Assembly: GCF_040689395.1 (NCBI RefSeq)
Contig: NZ_JBFAZX010000023.1
Location: 62,001-126,000 of the forward strand
Source: Dactylosporangium sp040689395
GTDB taxonomy: Bacteria > Actinomycetota > Actinomycetes > Mycobacteriales > Micromonosporaceae
Reading direction: 5' to 3'
Length of the DNA stretch: 64,000 nucleotides
Shown: piece by piece, positions 36,182-45,359 of the stretch
Position numbering within the stretch: position 1 is the first letter of the stretch
Layout: the number at the start of each line of letters is the position of its first letter
The notes under the pieces: model-generated
Database searches by the model: none
Seen by the model: only the letters and a program-made list of their open reading frames with translations
Told to the model about the DNA's origin: nothing
Position numbers and translations under genes: made by a program

Positions 36182-38941
36182 TCAGGCGAAGTCCCAGACC
36201 TGCAGCTTCCCCTCGCCGACGCAGGCGATCTTCGAGTCGTTCCAGGAGCAACTCGTCCCGAAGACCTTCGGCAGGGTGCCGAGTGCCACGCGGTCGCCCG
36301 TGGACGCGGTGACGCCGACCAGCGCGACATCCCCGGGATACGACGACGGGGCCTTCGCGAAGAACAGCAGGCTCCCGTTCGTCACCCGCAAGCCCAGCGC
36401 ACTCTGGTCCTCGGGCTTGAGCAGCTGCCCGCCGTCCTCGTCGAACAGCCAGCTGGCGTCGCCGTTCGGATACGACGTGGCCAGGACCTGCTTTCCCACG
36501 GGTACCAATGCGTCGGTGCCCTTGGCGTCGCGGTGCCAGAGCTCTTTCTTGTCGGCGATGGACAGCACCCGCAGTACGGTGTCGGAACCGTCCGAAGCGG
36601 CGCGGTCCAGCAGGCAGAACCGGCCCTTGCCGCAGGTCGAGACCGAGGCGATGCGGTGCTTGTCGTCGGAGGTGTAGAGCTGATCCGGCTCGCCCTGCTT
36701 GCTCAGGTCATACACCTTGACCGTGTACTTGGTGCTGGTGCCGTAAACGAACAGCATGTCGTCGGCCATCGCGTAGTCCGAATAGTAGCTGTCCGCGGTG
36801 TTGGTCCAGCTGCGCAGCACCTTGCCGCCGGCCGACGCGTCCCGCAGGTTGATCTTGTCGCCGTCGACCGAGACGTATGTGGTCTTGGACTTGACGTCGC
36901 GGTTCGTCGGGCCGCCGGAGAGGTCGGACGGGCCGCGGCCGTCGGCGGCGTTGACCGGCCCGAGGATGGCCGTGCCCTTCTTGTCGTCGTCGACGGTCCA
37001 TTTCCAGGCGCCATCCCATGCATACGCGTTCGTCTTCTTCGTGGCGCCGGAGTGGACCACCCAGACCGAGTCGAGGAATATGACGCGGTCGTCGGAGGCG
37101 AAGTCCTGCTTCGCGCGCTCCTTGCCGTTCGAGGCACTCAACAGCCTCAATGTTCCCTTGGTACCGCCGCCGATCAGGATCAGCCCGTCCGGACTCGGCA
37201 GCAGTTGCCAGCGGTAACTGTCGGAGTCGAGATCGTAGGCCCAGACCTTTTTCTTGTCGTCGAGGTCGTAGGCGACGAGGTGGAACTTCTTGTCCTGGAC
37301 CCAGCCGGCGTACGTGCGCGAGCCCAGCGTGGCCGTCACCGGATAGCTGATCGCGTCGGCGGCGGCGAGATCGAGCGAGCCGGCGCCAGCAACGGTCTTG
37401 AAGTCGACGGCGTTGACGCGGTCACGCCAGAAGAAGAAGTACCCGCCAGCGGCCACCAGCGCAAGCACGACGACCGCCGCGACCGCCCCCACGAGCAGCC
37501 CAGGCCGGCGGCGCTTCACGGGAGTGTTGGGGTAAACCGGCGAACCACCAAAACCGCCAGAAACCGGCGAGCCGGAAAGGCCGCCCGAACCCGGAGCACC
37601 AGCAGGACCACCCGAAACCGGCGAGCCGCTGAAACCCTCAGAAACGGGAGAAACTGGCGCGGTGGGAGGAGCGTTGAAAGCGGTGGGAGGGGCGCTGAAC
37701 GCAGCGGTGGGAGGGGCGCTGAACGCAGCGGTGGGAGGGGCGCTGAACGCAGCGGTGGGAGGGGCACTGGGAGGAGCACCGAACGCGGCCGGCGGAGCAC
37801 TGACAGCAGCCGGCGGAGCGCCGAAGCTGGGGGAAACCGGCATGCTCTCCGTCTGGTAGCCGGCCGGTACCAGCTCGGCCAGCGCCCCCTCCGCGACCGG
37901 CAGCTCCGGCTGCTCCAGGACCGTCGGGGCGATCCCCAGCTCCGCGTGCAGCAGCCGCGCCGCCAGAGGCAGCCGCGACGAGCCGCCGACCAGGAACATT
38001 CCGGCCAGCTGGTCGGGGCGCAACCCGGCGGAGTGCACGACCTTCCCGGTCTCCCAGACGGCCCGCCGGATCAGCGGCTCGGTGACCTTCTCCAGCTCCT
38101 CGCGGGTCACGTGCAGCGCCTGGTCGCGGCCGGGCACGGTGATCGGGGCGACGGTGGTGCGGGACAGCATCTCCTTGGCGCCGCGCACGTCGTCCCAGAA
38201 CAGCCGGCGGTCGCGGCGCTGGGTGGTGGTCGCGGGGTTACGCAGAGCGGCCCAGGCGGCGGGCGTGGTCTCGTTGATGATCGCCGCGAGGTGCTCGATG
38301 ATCGCGGCGTCGACGTCGAGGCCGCCGAGGTCCTCGATGCCGCCGGAGCCGGCGACGGAGAAGCGGCCGTTGTCGTTGCGTACGACGGCGATGTCGAGCG
38401 TGCCGCCCCCGAAGTCGAACACGGCGAGCGCGGCGCCGACGGGGACGGGGCGGCGGAGCACGTCCGCGAAGTACCGTGCCGCGGCGACCGGCTCGGGCAC
38501 GAGCTTGACCGGCGGCCAGCCGGCCCGCCGTGCCGCCTCGGCGAGGGTGTCCCGGCGGCGGCTGCCCCAGGCCGCGGGGTGGGTGAGCACCGCGGCGGGC
38601 AGGAACCCGACCGCCTCGACGGCGGCACGCGCGACGGCGGCCAGGATCGCGGCCAGCATGTCGACGGTCGGGATCTCGCGGTCGCCGAGCAGGACGGTGG
38701 GCTCGTCGATGCGCCGCTTCGGGTTGGGCTCGAAGCGGGACGGGTCGAGCCCGGCCATGCGGTGCGCGTCCCGGCCTACGTGCAGCCAGCCGTGCTCGTC
38801 GACGTACACGCCGGAGGGCATGATCGGCGCGCCGTCGACGAGCAGCGGGCGGGTGCGGCCGTCGGGGTGCCGGATCACCGCGACGGTGTTGGACGTGCCG
38901 AGGTCGACCCCGATGGCGAAGCCCTGCTGAGGCTGAGTCAC
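36182..38941 (-). CDS. Hsp70-like ATPase with proline-rich linker, one TM helix and extracellular propeller-like domain
   Basis: 919 residues. Residues 1 to about 370 are an Hsp70-type ATPase (GVDLGTSNTVAVIRHPDG, AVFDFGGGTLDIAVVRND, GMFLVGGSSRLPLAARLL), close to the protein at 8074-9789. A linker rich in Ala, Pro, Ser and Gly contains an 8-residue tandem repeat, APPTAAFS. One transmembrane helix follows, LLVGAVAAVVVLALVAAGGY, and then about 400 residues with repeated KVWAYDLDSDSYRW- and KKELWHRDAKGTD-like strands that resemble a PQQ/WD beta-propeller and should be outside the cell. The design suggests an outside sensor linked to an inside ATPase; that is inference. No DnaK substrate domain is present. 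Confidence 0.85.
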   Translation of the reverse strand: MTQPQQGFAIGVDLGTSNTVAVIRHPDGRTRPLLVDGAPIMPSGVYVDEHGWLHVGRDAHRMAGLDPSRFEPNPKRRIDEPTVLLGDREIPTVDMLAAILAAVARAAVEAVGFLPAAVLTHPAAWGSRRRDTLAEAARRAGWPPVKLVPEPVAAARYFADVLRRPVPVGAALAVFDFGGGTLDIAVVRNDNGRFSVAGSGGIEDLGGLDVDAAIIEHLAAIINETTPAAWAALRNPATTTQRRDRRLFWDDVRGAKEMLSRTTVAPITVPGRDQALHVTREELEKVTEPLIRRAVWETGKVVHSAGLRPDQLAGMFLVGGSSRLPLAARLLHAELGIAPTVLEQPELPVAEGALAELVPAGYQTESMPVSPSFGAPPAAVSAPPAAFGAPPSAPPTAAFSAPPTAAFSAPPTAAFSAPPTAFNAPPTAPVSPVSEGFSGSPVSGGPAGAPGSGGLSGSPVSGGFGGSPVYPNTPVKRRRPGLLVGAVAAVVVLALVAAGGYFFFWRDRVNAVDFKTVAGAGSLDLAAADAISYPVTATLGSRTYAGWVQDKKFHLVAYDLDDKKKVWAYDLDSDSYRWQLLPSPDGLILIGGGTKGTLRLLSASNGKERAKQDFASDDRVIFLDSVWVVHSGATKKTNAYAWDGAWKWTVDDDKKGTAILGPVNAADGRGPSDLSGGPTNRDVKSKTTYVSVDGDKINLRDASAGGKVLRSWTNTADSYYSDYAMADDMLFVYGTSTKYTVKVYDLSKQGEPDQLYTSDDKHRIASVSTCGKGRFCLLDRAASDGSDTVLRVLSIADKKELWHRDAKGTDALVPVGKQVLATSYPNGDASWLFDEDGGQLLKPEDQSALGLRVTNGSLLFFAKAPSSYPGDVALVGVTASTGDRVALGTLPKVFGTSCSWNDSKIACVGEGKLQVWDFA
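37659..37769 (-). repeat. 24-nt tandem repeat inside the Hsp70-like gene linker
   Basis: Three exact 24-nt units (37680-37751) are flanked by diverged partial units. They encode the repeated octapeptide APPTAAFS. Exact DNA identity suggests recent expansion and possible copy-number variation that would change linker length. Confidence 0.85.
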
Positions 38942-39009
38942 CGGCCCATATTAGGGTCGCCTACAAAGATCTCCAGCATGTGCAACCGCACGCCGGGAAG
39001 CTCGAGAAG

Positions 39010-40104
39010 CTACTGCGTGCGCCGGCGGGCCACCTCGGCCAGGGTCACGGCCGCCGCGACGGAGGCGTTGAGCGACTCCACCTCGGAGACCATCGGAATG
39101 CCGACACGCAGGTCGCAGGTCTGCCCGACGAGCCGGGACAGGCCGCGTCCCTCCGAGCCGACGACCACCACCAGCGGTCCGACCGCGGCTTCCAGCTCGT
39201 ACAGCGAAGTCTCCGCGTCGGCGTCAAGCCCCGCGACGATGAACCCCTCCTCCTGGCACTGCTTCAGCGAGCGGGTCAGGTTGGTCACCTGCGCCACCTT
39301 GACCCGGGCCGCGGCGCCGGCGCTGGTGCGCCAGGCGGTCGCGGTGATCGCGGCGGATCGGCGCTCGGTCAGGAACACGCCGTGCGCGCCGAACGCGGCC
39401 GCGGAGCGCAGGATCGCGCCGAGGTTGCGCGGGTCGGTGATGCCGTCGAGTGCGATCAGCAGCGGCGCCGGGGACTCGAGCGAGGCGGCGAGCAGGTCCG
39501 CGAACGGCTCATATGCGAACGGCGGCACCTGCAGGCCGAGCCCCTGGTGCAGCACGCCGCCGGTCATGCGGTCCAGCTCGTTGCGGGACACCTCGAGGAT
39601 CGCGACGCCCCGCTCGGCGGCGGTGCGCACGGCCTCCTTGACGCGCTCGTCCATCTCGATGCCGAGGGCGACATACAGCGCCGTGGCCGGCACGTGCGTG
39701 CGCAGCGCCTCGACGACCGGGTTACGCCCGACGAGCAGCTCCGGCCCTTCCTTGGGCTGCGCGGCCTTGCGCCCCGGCGAGACCCGCGGCGACGACCTCA
39801 CGGGCGCGGCAGCCTTCTTCTTGACGCCGAACGGCCCCTTACCGGCCGTCCGCTTCGTCCCCGGCTGGCCGACCTTCGGGGCACGCCCCTCGGCCGCCGC
39901 GGCCCGGCGCTCCTTGTCCTGCTTCCAGGCGGTGCGCTCCGGGAGCTGCTCGTCCCCGGAATACCCCTTGTGCCAGGGCCGCTCGTCGGCGGGCAGGGTT
40001 CGGCCGCGCCCGGCCAGCGACTGCCGGTTCTTGCCGCCAGAGCCCTTCACGGCGCCCTTCTTCGAGGCGACCCGCTTGCCGCGGCGTTCGGAATTTCCTG
40101 GCAT
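39010..40104 (-). CDS. rlmB: 23S rRNA (guanosine-2'-O-)-methyltransferase RlmB
   Basis: 364 residues. A basic, lysine/arginine-rich N-terminal extension of about 110 residues is typical of actinobacterial members. The substrate-binding domain (LVGRNPVVEALRTHVPATAL) and the SpoU methyltransferase follow, with motif 1 DPRNLGAILRSAAAFGA, motif 2 VVVGSEGRGLSRLV and motif 3 IPMVSEVESLNASVAAAV, which form the trefoil knot that binds S-adenosylmethionine. It methylates G2251 (E. coli numbering) of 23S rRNA. It starts 4 nt after the cysS stop, the conserved cysS-rlmB operon of actinobacteria. Confidence 0.93.
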   Translation of the reverse strand: MPGNSERRGKRVASKKGAVKGSGGKNRQSLAGRGRTLPADERPWHKGYSGDEQLPERTAWKQDKERRAAAAEGRAPKVGQPGTKRTAGKGPFGVKKKAAAPVRSSPRVSPGRKAAQPKEGPELLVGRNPVVEALRTHVPATALYVALGIEMDERVKEAVRTAAERGVAILEVSRNELDRMTGGVLHQGLGLQVPPFAYEPFADLLAASLESPAPLLIALDGITDPRNLGAILRSAAAFGAHGVFLTERRSAAITATAWRTSAGAAARVKVAQVTNLTRSLKQCQEEGFIVAGLDADAETSLYELEAAVGPLVVVVGSEGRGLSRLVGQTCDLRVGIPMVSEVESLNASVAAAVTLAEVARRRTQ

Positions 40105-40108
40105 CGGT

Positions 40109-41515
40109 TCAGTGCTCCAAGGTCCATCGTGGACCGGCCGCGGTGTCCTCCACCACGACGCCGGCCTGCTTGAGCTGGTCGCGCACCGCGTCCGCGGCGG
40201 CCCAGTCCTTCCGGGTGCGCGCCGCGGCGCGCTGATCGAGGGCGAGCGCCACCAGTGAGTCAACCACCTTGGTCAAATCGCCGGTGTCGGTCGAACGCCA
40301 CTGCGGGTGCAGCGGGTCGACCCCGAGCACGTCGAGCATCGCGCGCACCTCGGCCAGCGCCGCGCGGATCGCCGGCACGTCCCCGGCGGTCAGCGCCGCG
40401 TTGGCGTCGCGGACGGTGTTGTGCACGACGGCCACCGCCTGCGAGGTGTTGAGGTCGTCGTCCAGCGCCTCGGCGAAGGCCGCCGGCACCTCGCCGAGCT
40501 CGCCGGCGCCGACCTGCTCGGCCGCGCGCAGCACGAAGTTCTCCAGCCGCCGATACGCCGTGGCCGACTCCGCCAGCGACTCCACCGAGTAGTCGATAAC
40601 CGACCGGTAGTGGGGCGCCAGCAGGTAGTAGCGGACCTCAACCGGCCGTACACCCGACGCCTCCAGCGACTCGAGCGTCACGACGTTGCCGATGGACTTG
40701 GCCATCTTCTTCCCGCCGAGGTTGAGCAGCGCGTGGTGCACCCAGAACCGGGCGAACCCGTATCCGGCTGCCCGCGACTGCGCGACCTCGTTCTCGTGGT
40801 GCGGGAACTGCAGGTCGAGGCCGCCGCCGTGGATGTCGAACTCGGTGCCGAGGTACCGCCAGGCCATGGCCGAGCACTCGATGTGCCAGCCGGGCCGCCC
40901 GGGCCCCCACGGCGAGGGCCAGTTGGCGTCGGCGGGCTCGTCGGGTTTGGTGCCCTTCCACAGCGCGAAGTCAAGCGGGTCGCGCTTGGCGCGGGCGGGC
41001 CCGTCGGCCGCCGGCTCCATCGAATCGGGCCGCTGCCCCGACAGCGCCCCGTACTGCGGGTAGGACCGCACGTCGAAATACACGTCGCCGCTGCCGTCCA
41101 CGGCCGGGTAGGCGTGCCCGTCCGCGATCAGCTGCTTGATGAGCTCGTGCATCTCCGGGACGTGGCCGGTCGCCCGCGGCTCATACGTGGGCGGCAGCAC
41201 CCCGAGTCGCTGATAGGTGGCCGACAGCAACCGCTCGTTGGCATACGCGATCGACCAGAACGGCTGACCGGCCTCGATCGCCTTCTGCAGCACCTTGTCG
41301 TCGATGTCGGTGATGTTGCGGATGAACGTCACCGCGTAGCCGGACTTGGCGAACCACCGGCGCAGCACGTCATAGTTGACGCCGGAGCGCAGGTGCCCGA
41401 TGTGCGGACCGGCCTGCACCGTGAGCCCACACAGGTAGATGCCGACCTGCCCGGGCGTCTTCGGGACGAAGTCCCGGACCGATCGGGTGGCGGTGTCATA
41501 CAAGCGAAGCGTCAC
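40109..41515 (-). CDS. cysS: Cysteinyl-tRNA synthetase
   Basis: 468 residues, the normal length. Class I motifs are present: the zinc cysteine in IYLCGLTVQ, HIGH as PHIGHLRSGVNYDVLRRW, the GWHIECSAMAWRYLG zinc/active-site block and KMSKS as KKMAKSIGN. GTG 41515 gives the family start VTLRLYDTATRSV; the frame is open further upstream but that part is not protein-like. It charges tRNA-Cys. It is co-transcribed with rlmB downstream. Confidence 0.96.
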   Translation of the reverse strand: MTLRLYDTATRSVRDFVPKTPGQVGIYLCGLTVQAGPHIGHLRSGVNYDVLRRWFAKSGYAVTFIRNITDIDDKVLQKAIEAGQPFWSIAYANERLLSATYQRLGVLPPTYEPRATGHVPEMHELIKQLIADGHAYPAVDGSGDVYFDVRSYPQYGALSGQRPDSMEPAADGPARAKRDPLDFALWKGTKPDEPADANWPSPWGPGRPGWHIECSAMAWRYLGTEFDIHGGGLDLQFPHHENEVAQSRAAGYGFARFWVHHALLNLGGKKMAKSIGNVVTLESLEASGVRPVEVRYYLLAPHYRSVIDYSVESLAESATAYRRLENFVLRAAEQVGAGELGEVPAAFAEALDDDLNTSQAVAVVHNTVRDANAALTAGDVPAIRAALAEVRAMLDVLGVDPLHPQWRSTDTGDLTKVVDSLVALALDQRAAARTRKDWAAADAVRDQLKQAGVVVEDTAAGPRWTLEH

Positions 41516-41681
41516 ACGTGCAAGAGTAGCTTCCGCACCCGTCCCGCATCGCCCCCGGAGGCCACATCGGGCAGCGTGCCGCCCGGACGTCTGACCGGTC
41601 AAGATCCGCCGGATGTCACACCCCGGCGCCCGCCCCTCCGCGGCCGTGCGGCAGACGCCGACAGTCACATAACCTGTGCCG

Positions 41682-42314
41682 ATGGCAACCGAAACGGCGC
41701 AGACGCTCGACCGCGGCCTGCGCCTGTTGCACCTGGTCGCCGACACGCCGACCGGCCTGACCATGACCGAGGCCGCGACCCGCCTCGACGTCGGCCGCGC
41801 GGTCGTCTACCGCCTGGCCGCGACCCTGACCGAACACGGCATGATCCGCCGCGACCGCGCCGGCCGCCTCCGCCTGGGCGCCGGAGTGCTCCACCTGGCC
41901 CGCCGCGCCCAGCCCCTGGTGGCCGACGCGGCACTGCCGGCCCTGCGCCGCCTGGCCGAAACGGTGGGCGCGACGGCTCACCTGACCATCGCCGACGGCG
42001 GCGAGGCCTACGCCCTGGTAGTCGTCGAGCCGAGCTGGACGCAGTTTCACGTGGCGTACCGAACGGGCTCCCGCCACCCCGTGGGCTCGGGCGCCGCGGG
42101 CAAGGCGATCCTGGCCGGCCGCCAGGGCGACTACACGGCCGTGACGACGACGGGCGAGCTGCAACAGGGCGCCCACGGCGTGGCCGCCGCCGTCCCGGGC
42201 GTCGAAGGCCTGGAGGCGAGCGTCGGCATCGTCGCCCTGACGGAACTGGACCCGGCCCGGGTTCCGCCGGAGGTCGTACACGCCGCCACCACCGTCGCGA
42301 AGGCACTGTCCTAG
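41682..42314 (+). CDS. IclR-family transcriptional regulator (short form)
   Basis: 210 residues from ATG 41682 (GTG 41676 is an alternative). The winged helix is clear: TLDRGLRLLHLVADTPTGLT, TEAATRLDVGRAVVYRLAAT, GMIRRDRAGRLRLGAGVLHL. The C-terminal effector domain has HLTIADGGEAYALVVVEP and the GSGAAGKAILAG loop but is shorter than usual (about 130 residues). TAACCT lies 7 nt before the ATG, so it is probably leaderless. It diverges from cysS with no obvious catabolic partner; its ligand is unknown. Confidence 0.88.
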   Translation: MATETAQTLDRGLRLLHLVADTPTGLTMTEAATRLDVGRAVVYRLAATLTEHGMIRRDRAGRLRLGAGVLHLARRAQPLVADAALPALRRLAETVGATAHLTIADGGEAYALVVVEPSWTQFHVAYRTGSRHPVGSGAAGKAILAGRQGDYTAVTTTGELQQGAHGVAAAVPGVEGLEASVGIVALTELDPARVPPEVVHAATTVAKALS

Positions 42315-42324
42315 ATGCACGGGG

Positions 42325-42397
42325 CAAGGCCGGCCGGAGTCGAACCGGCGTCCTCCCGATTCGGAGTCGGGTGCGACAACCTCTGCGCTACAGCCCT
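42325..42397 (-). tRNA. tRNA-Arg (anticodon CCG)
   Basis: On the minus strand: acceptor AGGGCTG pairs with CGGCCTT (including G-T wobbles), a D arm with GCG/CGC, anticodon stem CCCGA/TCGGG with loop CTCCGAA, and T arm GCCGG-TTCGACT-CCGGC. The discriminator base is G and CCA is not encoded. It lies immediately after the IclR gene. Confidence 0.88.
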
Positions 42398-42428
42398 GCC
42401 GCCTGGCAGCCTACTCACCGAAAGCGGC

Positions 42429-42812
42429 CTAGCGCGGCCCGCGCAGGAAGGCGAGATCGAGCCGGTTCGTGGTCAGCGGCATGCGGCCGAACGCGCCGTT
42501 CGCCCTCACCCGCGGATCGGCACCGGCCGCGACCAGCGCCGTGACGAGGTCGGGCGAGCCGTAGTCGACGGCCGCGTGCAACGGGGTCTCACCACGCTCG
42601 TCGCGCGCGGCGATGTCGAGGCCGGCGGCCAGCAGGCGCGGCAGCAGGTCGACGCCGTGCAGGCAGGGCAACAGATGCAGCAGCGTCCGGCCACGCTCGT
42701 CACGCACGTGCGGGTCGAGCCCGCGGTCCAGCGCGGCGGACACGGCATGGGCGTCGCCGCGCCGGACGAGCATCACTCCTAGGCGGCGTCCGTCGCCGGC
42801 ACAACAGCACAT
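42429..42812 (-). CDS. Small ankyrin-repeat protein
   Basis: 127 residues with two to three ankyrin repeats: RGDAHAVSAALDRGLDPHVR, DERGRTLLHLL and DERGETPLHAAVDYGSPDLV then LVAAGADPRVR. Ankyrin repeats bind other proteins; no partner is apparent nearby. GTG 42812 is the longest start. ATG 42773 follows AGGAG too closely but would still keep the repeats. It sits between tRNA-Arg and a small membrane-protein gene. Confidence 0.82.
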   Translation of the reverse strand: MCCCAGDGRRLGVMLVRRGDAHAVSAALDRGLDPHVRDERGRTLLHLLPCLHGVDLLPRLLAAGLDIAARDERGETPLHAAVDYGSPDLVTALVAAGADPRVRANGAFGRMPLTTNRLDLAFLRGPR

Positions 42813-42999
42813 CGCGGTCGAAAGCCGGTTCCCTGGAGAGCGAAGATAATCCCGAGGTCAAGGCAATGTTTCCAGGAACGCACGGCGATCCCGTAGGCGG
42901 GACGGCACCGACGATTTCTGGCTGGCGCCGCAACAGTGCAACCGGTGGCCCAGCCTCGACTTCACCGCCGAATCCTGTGACCCTTGTCCACGGCTCGTC

Positions 43000-43242
43000 T
43001 CAGTCCTCAGTCTCGACGACCTCGGAGAAATGGGTGCTGCGCCACATCTCGTGGTCGTACATGAGCACCGCAACCGCGTGTACCGCGAAGTTGATCACCC
43101 CGACCACAATCAGGACCAAGCCCAGCACACGCATGAAGTTCCAGGGGGGATCAACCACCGCCGCACCAAAGAGCACCACGCCTATGGCGGTGGCCACAAC
43201 CGCGATGAAAAAGAACTTCAGGGTCACTGCCGGGTGTTTCAC
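43000..43242 (-). CDS. Small two-helix membrane protein
   Basis: 80 residues from GTG 43242 with GAGGAG about 6 nt upstream. Two transmembrane segments, FFFIAVVATAIGVVLFGAAV and VLGLVLIVVGVINFAVHAVA, are followed by an acidic tail, YDHEMWRSTHFSEVVETED. No family is recognised. About 73 bp upstream of its start lies one copy of the 22-nt sequence seen at 22274. Confidence 0.7.
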   Translation of the reverse strand: MKHPAVTLKFFFIAVVATAIGVVLFGAAVVDPPWNFMRVLGLVLIVVGVINFAVHAVAVLMYDHEMWRSTHFSEVVETED

Positions 43243-43314
43243 GTCGTCTCCTCTACCGGGGCCGGTCCGCAGCGTATGACAGTCCTGCAATGAGCGAGAC
43301 ATAGAACAGGCGCT

Positions 43315-43336
43315 TTGTTGACGCTCCCGCAAGACT
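43315..43336 (+). repeat. 22-nt sequence shared with 22274-22295 (copy 2)
   Basis: The copy is identical to that at 22274. It directly abuts the truncated 3' end of the pseudogene at 43354, so both copies mark gene breakpoints. Confidence 0.8.
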
Positions 43337-43353
43337 GACCCCCGATCAACGCG

Positions 43354-43767
43354 TCAGCGGCCCGCTGGACAGCGGCGGCGTCGCTGGCCTGTTTCGCGGG
43401 CAGCTCTTTCAGCAATCCACCCGCAGCCGACCCGGCTCGTCACCGGGGCGCCGAACTGGTAGGCGTCGTTCGTGCCGACATCGTTCAGCGCGGCGGTGTC
43501 GAAGCCCGGAAGAAGCGGTACGTCGGCGTGCATCTTCGCCGCCTGCTCGGCTACCCGCCCCGGGGTGATGATCTCCGCTGGGAGCGCGTCCAGCCACGTA
43601 CGGGCGTCGACCTGGACCACATGGGCGAGCACCCGATCGAAGTCGCTACGCGTCCACGCGGTCCCGGTCCGCAGTTCGACGAAGGAACCGGCGCGAGGGT
43701 GGAGCATGACCGCGAAGTCACTCGCGCTGTGCCGGAACAGCTCACCCGGCCGCCCATCGACCTGCAC
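43354..43767 (-). pseudogene. Truncated, frameshifted actinobacterial hypothetical gene
   Basis: The frame reads LHPRAGSFVELRTGTAWTRS, PLLPGFDTAALNDVGTNDAY and APVTSRVGCGWIAE. I recognise the end of this block from actinobacterial proteins that continue with a helical tail. Here the tail is found in another frame (LLKELPAKQASDAAAVQRAA then DALIG), so a frameshift lies near 43412, and the gene stops at the 22-nt repeat. The 5' end is also unclear. Confidence 0.5.
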
Positions 43768-43832
43768 CGGCTCCGGGCTGCTCAGCCGTCATATGAGGTG
43801 CAGGCGTATCGCGAAGCCGCTACGGTCGGCGG

Positions 43833-44597
43833 GTGAACGGCCGGCGTGAATTCGAGCAGTTGGTGGCCGAAGCGGTTGATGCGCCGCTGAAGGGCTGGGA
43901 CTTCAGCTGGCTGGCCGGCCGGGTCTCGGGGTCGAATCCGTCGTGGTCGTATCCGGAACTGGCCGGCGAGTTGGTGCGAGGCAGTACAAGCCTGCTTGAC
44001 GTGGACACAGGCGGAGGCGAACTGCTGGCCTCGTTGGCGCCGTTGCCCGCGCGCAGCATAGCGGTCGAGGGTTGGGCACCGAACTTTCCCGTGGCTCAGG
44101 AGCGGCTCGTTCCGTTAGGCGTGGATGTTCGCTACGCCCCTGGCGTGACGCTGCCTGTCGACGAGCGGTCGGTCGACATGGTCCTCAGCCGGCATGGCCG
44201 GCTCAACCCCGACGAGGTCGCCCGTGTCCTCATGCCCGGCGGCAGACTTCTGACCCAACAGGTCGGCAGCGACGACTGCACAGAAATCAACAATGCCTTG
44301 GAGGCGCCCGAGGCCCACGCCAGCGTGTGGAACGCGCGCATCGCAGCGGACGCACTGACCACAGCGGGTCTCACGGTGCTCGACGTACGGGAAGAATGGC
44401 CGTCCTTCACGTTCTATGACATCGGCGCGCTGGTCTACCAACTGCGTGCGGTGCCGTGGCAGGTTCGGGACTTCACAGTCGGCCAGTACGAGGAGCCTCT
44501 ACGGCGGATCGATGAACACATCCGGACGAACGGCGAGTTCCGAGTTCACGCGCACCGCTTCCTCATCCAAGCCCGTTCGGCGCGAACGAACGCGTGA
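43833..44597 (+). CDS. SAM-dependent methyltransferase (class I)
   Basis: 254 residues. Motif I is SLLDVDTGGGELLASL, followed by SIAVEGWAPNFPVAQ (the acidic ribose-binding position is E) and VARVLMPGGRLLTQQ (motif III region). The substrate cannot be deduced. TACGGT lies 6 nt before GTG 43833, which points to leaderless transcription. The gene is followed after 11 nt by the first copy of the intergenic repeat family. Confidence 0.8.
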   Translation: MNGRREFEQLVAEAVDAPLKGWDFSWLAGRVSGSNPSWSYPELAGELVRGSTSLLDVDTGGGELLASLAPLPARSIAVEGWAPNFPVAQERLVPLGVDVRYAPGVTLPVDERSVDMVLSRHGRLNPDEVARVLMPGGRLLTQQVGSDDCTEINNALEAPEAHASVWNARIAADALTTAGLTVLDVREEWPSFTFYDIGALVYQLRAVPWQVRDFTVGQYEEPLRRIDEHIRTNGEFRVHAHRFLIQARSARTNA

Positions 44598-44608
44598 GGC
44601 TTGATCAC

Positions 44609-44672
44609 CTGCCGCCGTTCGTGCGCGCCGCAGGTCGCCGCTCGTCACGGTCGGTGTTCACCGGGGCCGGCC
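44609..44672 (+). repeat. Intergenic repeat family, copy 1
   Basis: It contains CGCAGGTCGCCGCTCGTCAC then GGTCGGTG, the hairpin core, preceded by GCCGCCGTTCGTGCGCG. The 3' half is diverged. It lies between convergent genes. Confidence 0.7.
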
Positions 44673-45359
44673 TCAGGCCAGGGGCGCGTACCATCGCGCG
44701 CCGGTGAGCAGGATCCGGGTGGCCTGGTTCTGGTTCCACTCGACCCGCATGCCGTGTTCGCGAAGCACCGGAAAGACGAGCTCGTTCAGTAGGCGCTTCA
44801 CGTTGGCCTGGTACCAGGCCGCCTTTGCGTCCTCTGAAAGGGCGTCATAGACGGCCTTGTCGAAGTCCTCCGGCGGATAGGCGCCGTAGCCGAGATAGAC
44901 CGTGCCGTCGGGGCTGGAGATCAGTGATTCGGTGTCTTGCTGGTGATACCAGAGGTACCCGTGCCAGTGCCGGGACTTGTCGCGCTCGTCGTGAATCTCG
45001 GCAGCGGCGCAGGTGCCGCAGCAGGTGAAGTTCTCCCTCGCCAGCACGCCGATCTGGTTGAGCTCGGCGAAGGCGAGGGTCAGGTTGCTCTGCACGGCAC
45101 CCCATTCGCGCTGCTGGGCTCGCCGGACGTCAAGCGCCGTCTCGTAGGCCGCCGCGAGCTCCTCGTCGGTGACACCGTGGCGCTCCTCATCATCGTCGAG
45201 GTAGTCGACGAACTCGCCAGCGTCGTCCTCACCGCGCACGATCCAGGCCCAGATCTCGTCCTCGATCTCGGTGCGAGCCGGCTCTGGAACCCGATCGGGC
45301 AGGAACCTGACACCATCAGGACGGTCGTTGTAGGCCCATTCGCTCACACGGGCGATCAT
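44673..45359 (-). CDS. Conserved hypothetical protein (DUF6891-like)
   Basis: 228 residues from ATG 45359. The N-terminal half is acidic (IVRGEDDAGEFVDYLDDDEE). The C-terminal half carries a Cys pair and neighbouring His residues, ARENFTCCGTCAAAEIHDER, and conserved-looking aromatic stretches HWHGYLWYHQQDTESL and TVYLGYGAYPPEDFD. I believe this matches the DUF6891 type, but from memory only. The protein is cytoplasmic; no enzyme motif is known. Confidence 0.7.
   Translation of the reverse strand: MIARVSEWAYNDRPDGVRFLPDRVPEPARTEIEDEIWAWIVRGEDDAGEFVDYLDDDEERHGVTDEELAAAYETALDVRRAQQREWGAVQSNLTLAFAELNQIGVLARENFTCCGTCAAAEIHDERDKSRHWHGYLWYHQQDTESLISSPDGTVYLGYGAYPPEDFDKAVYDALSEDAKAAWYQANVKRLLNELVFPVLREHGMRVEWNQNQATRILLTGARWYAPLA

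Noticed and set aside
36533..40258. A 1241-codon plus-strand open frame across three minus-strand genes.
   Set aside because: It spans the Hsp70-like and rlmB genes in antisense and has low-complexity composition; both minus-strand genes have clear motifs.
42322..42400. tRNA-Arg drawn with acceptor GGCAGGG/CCTTGCC.
   Set aside because: That register leaves three unpaired bases after the T stem; the register 42325-42397 gives a normal 73-nt cloverleaf.
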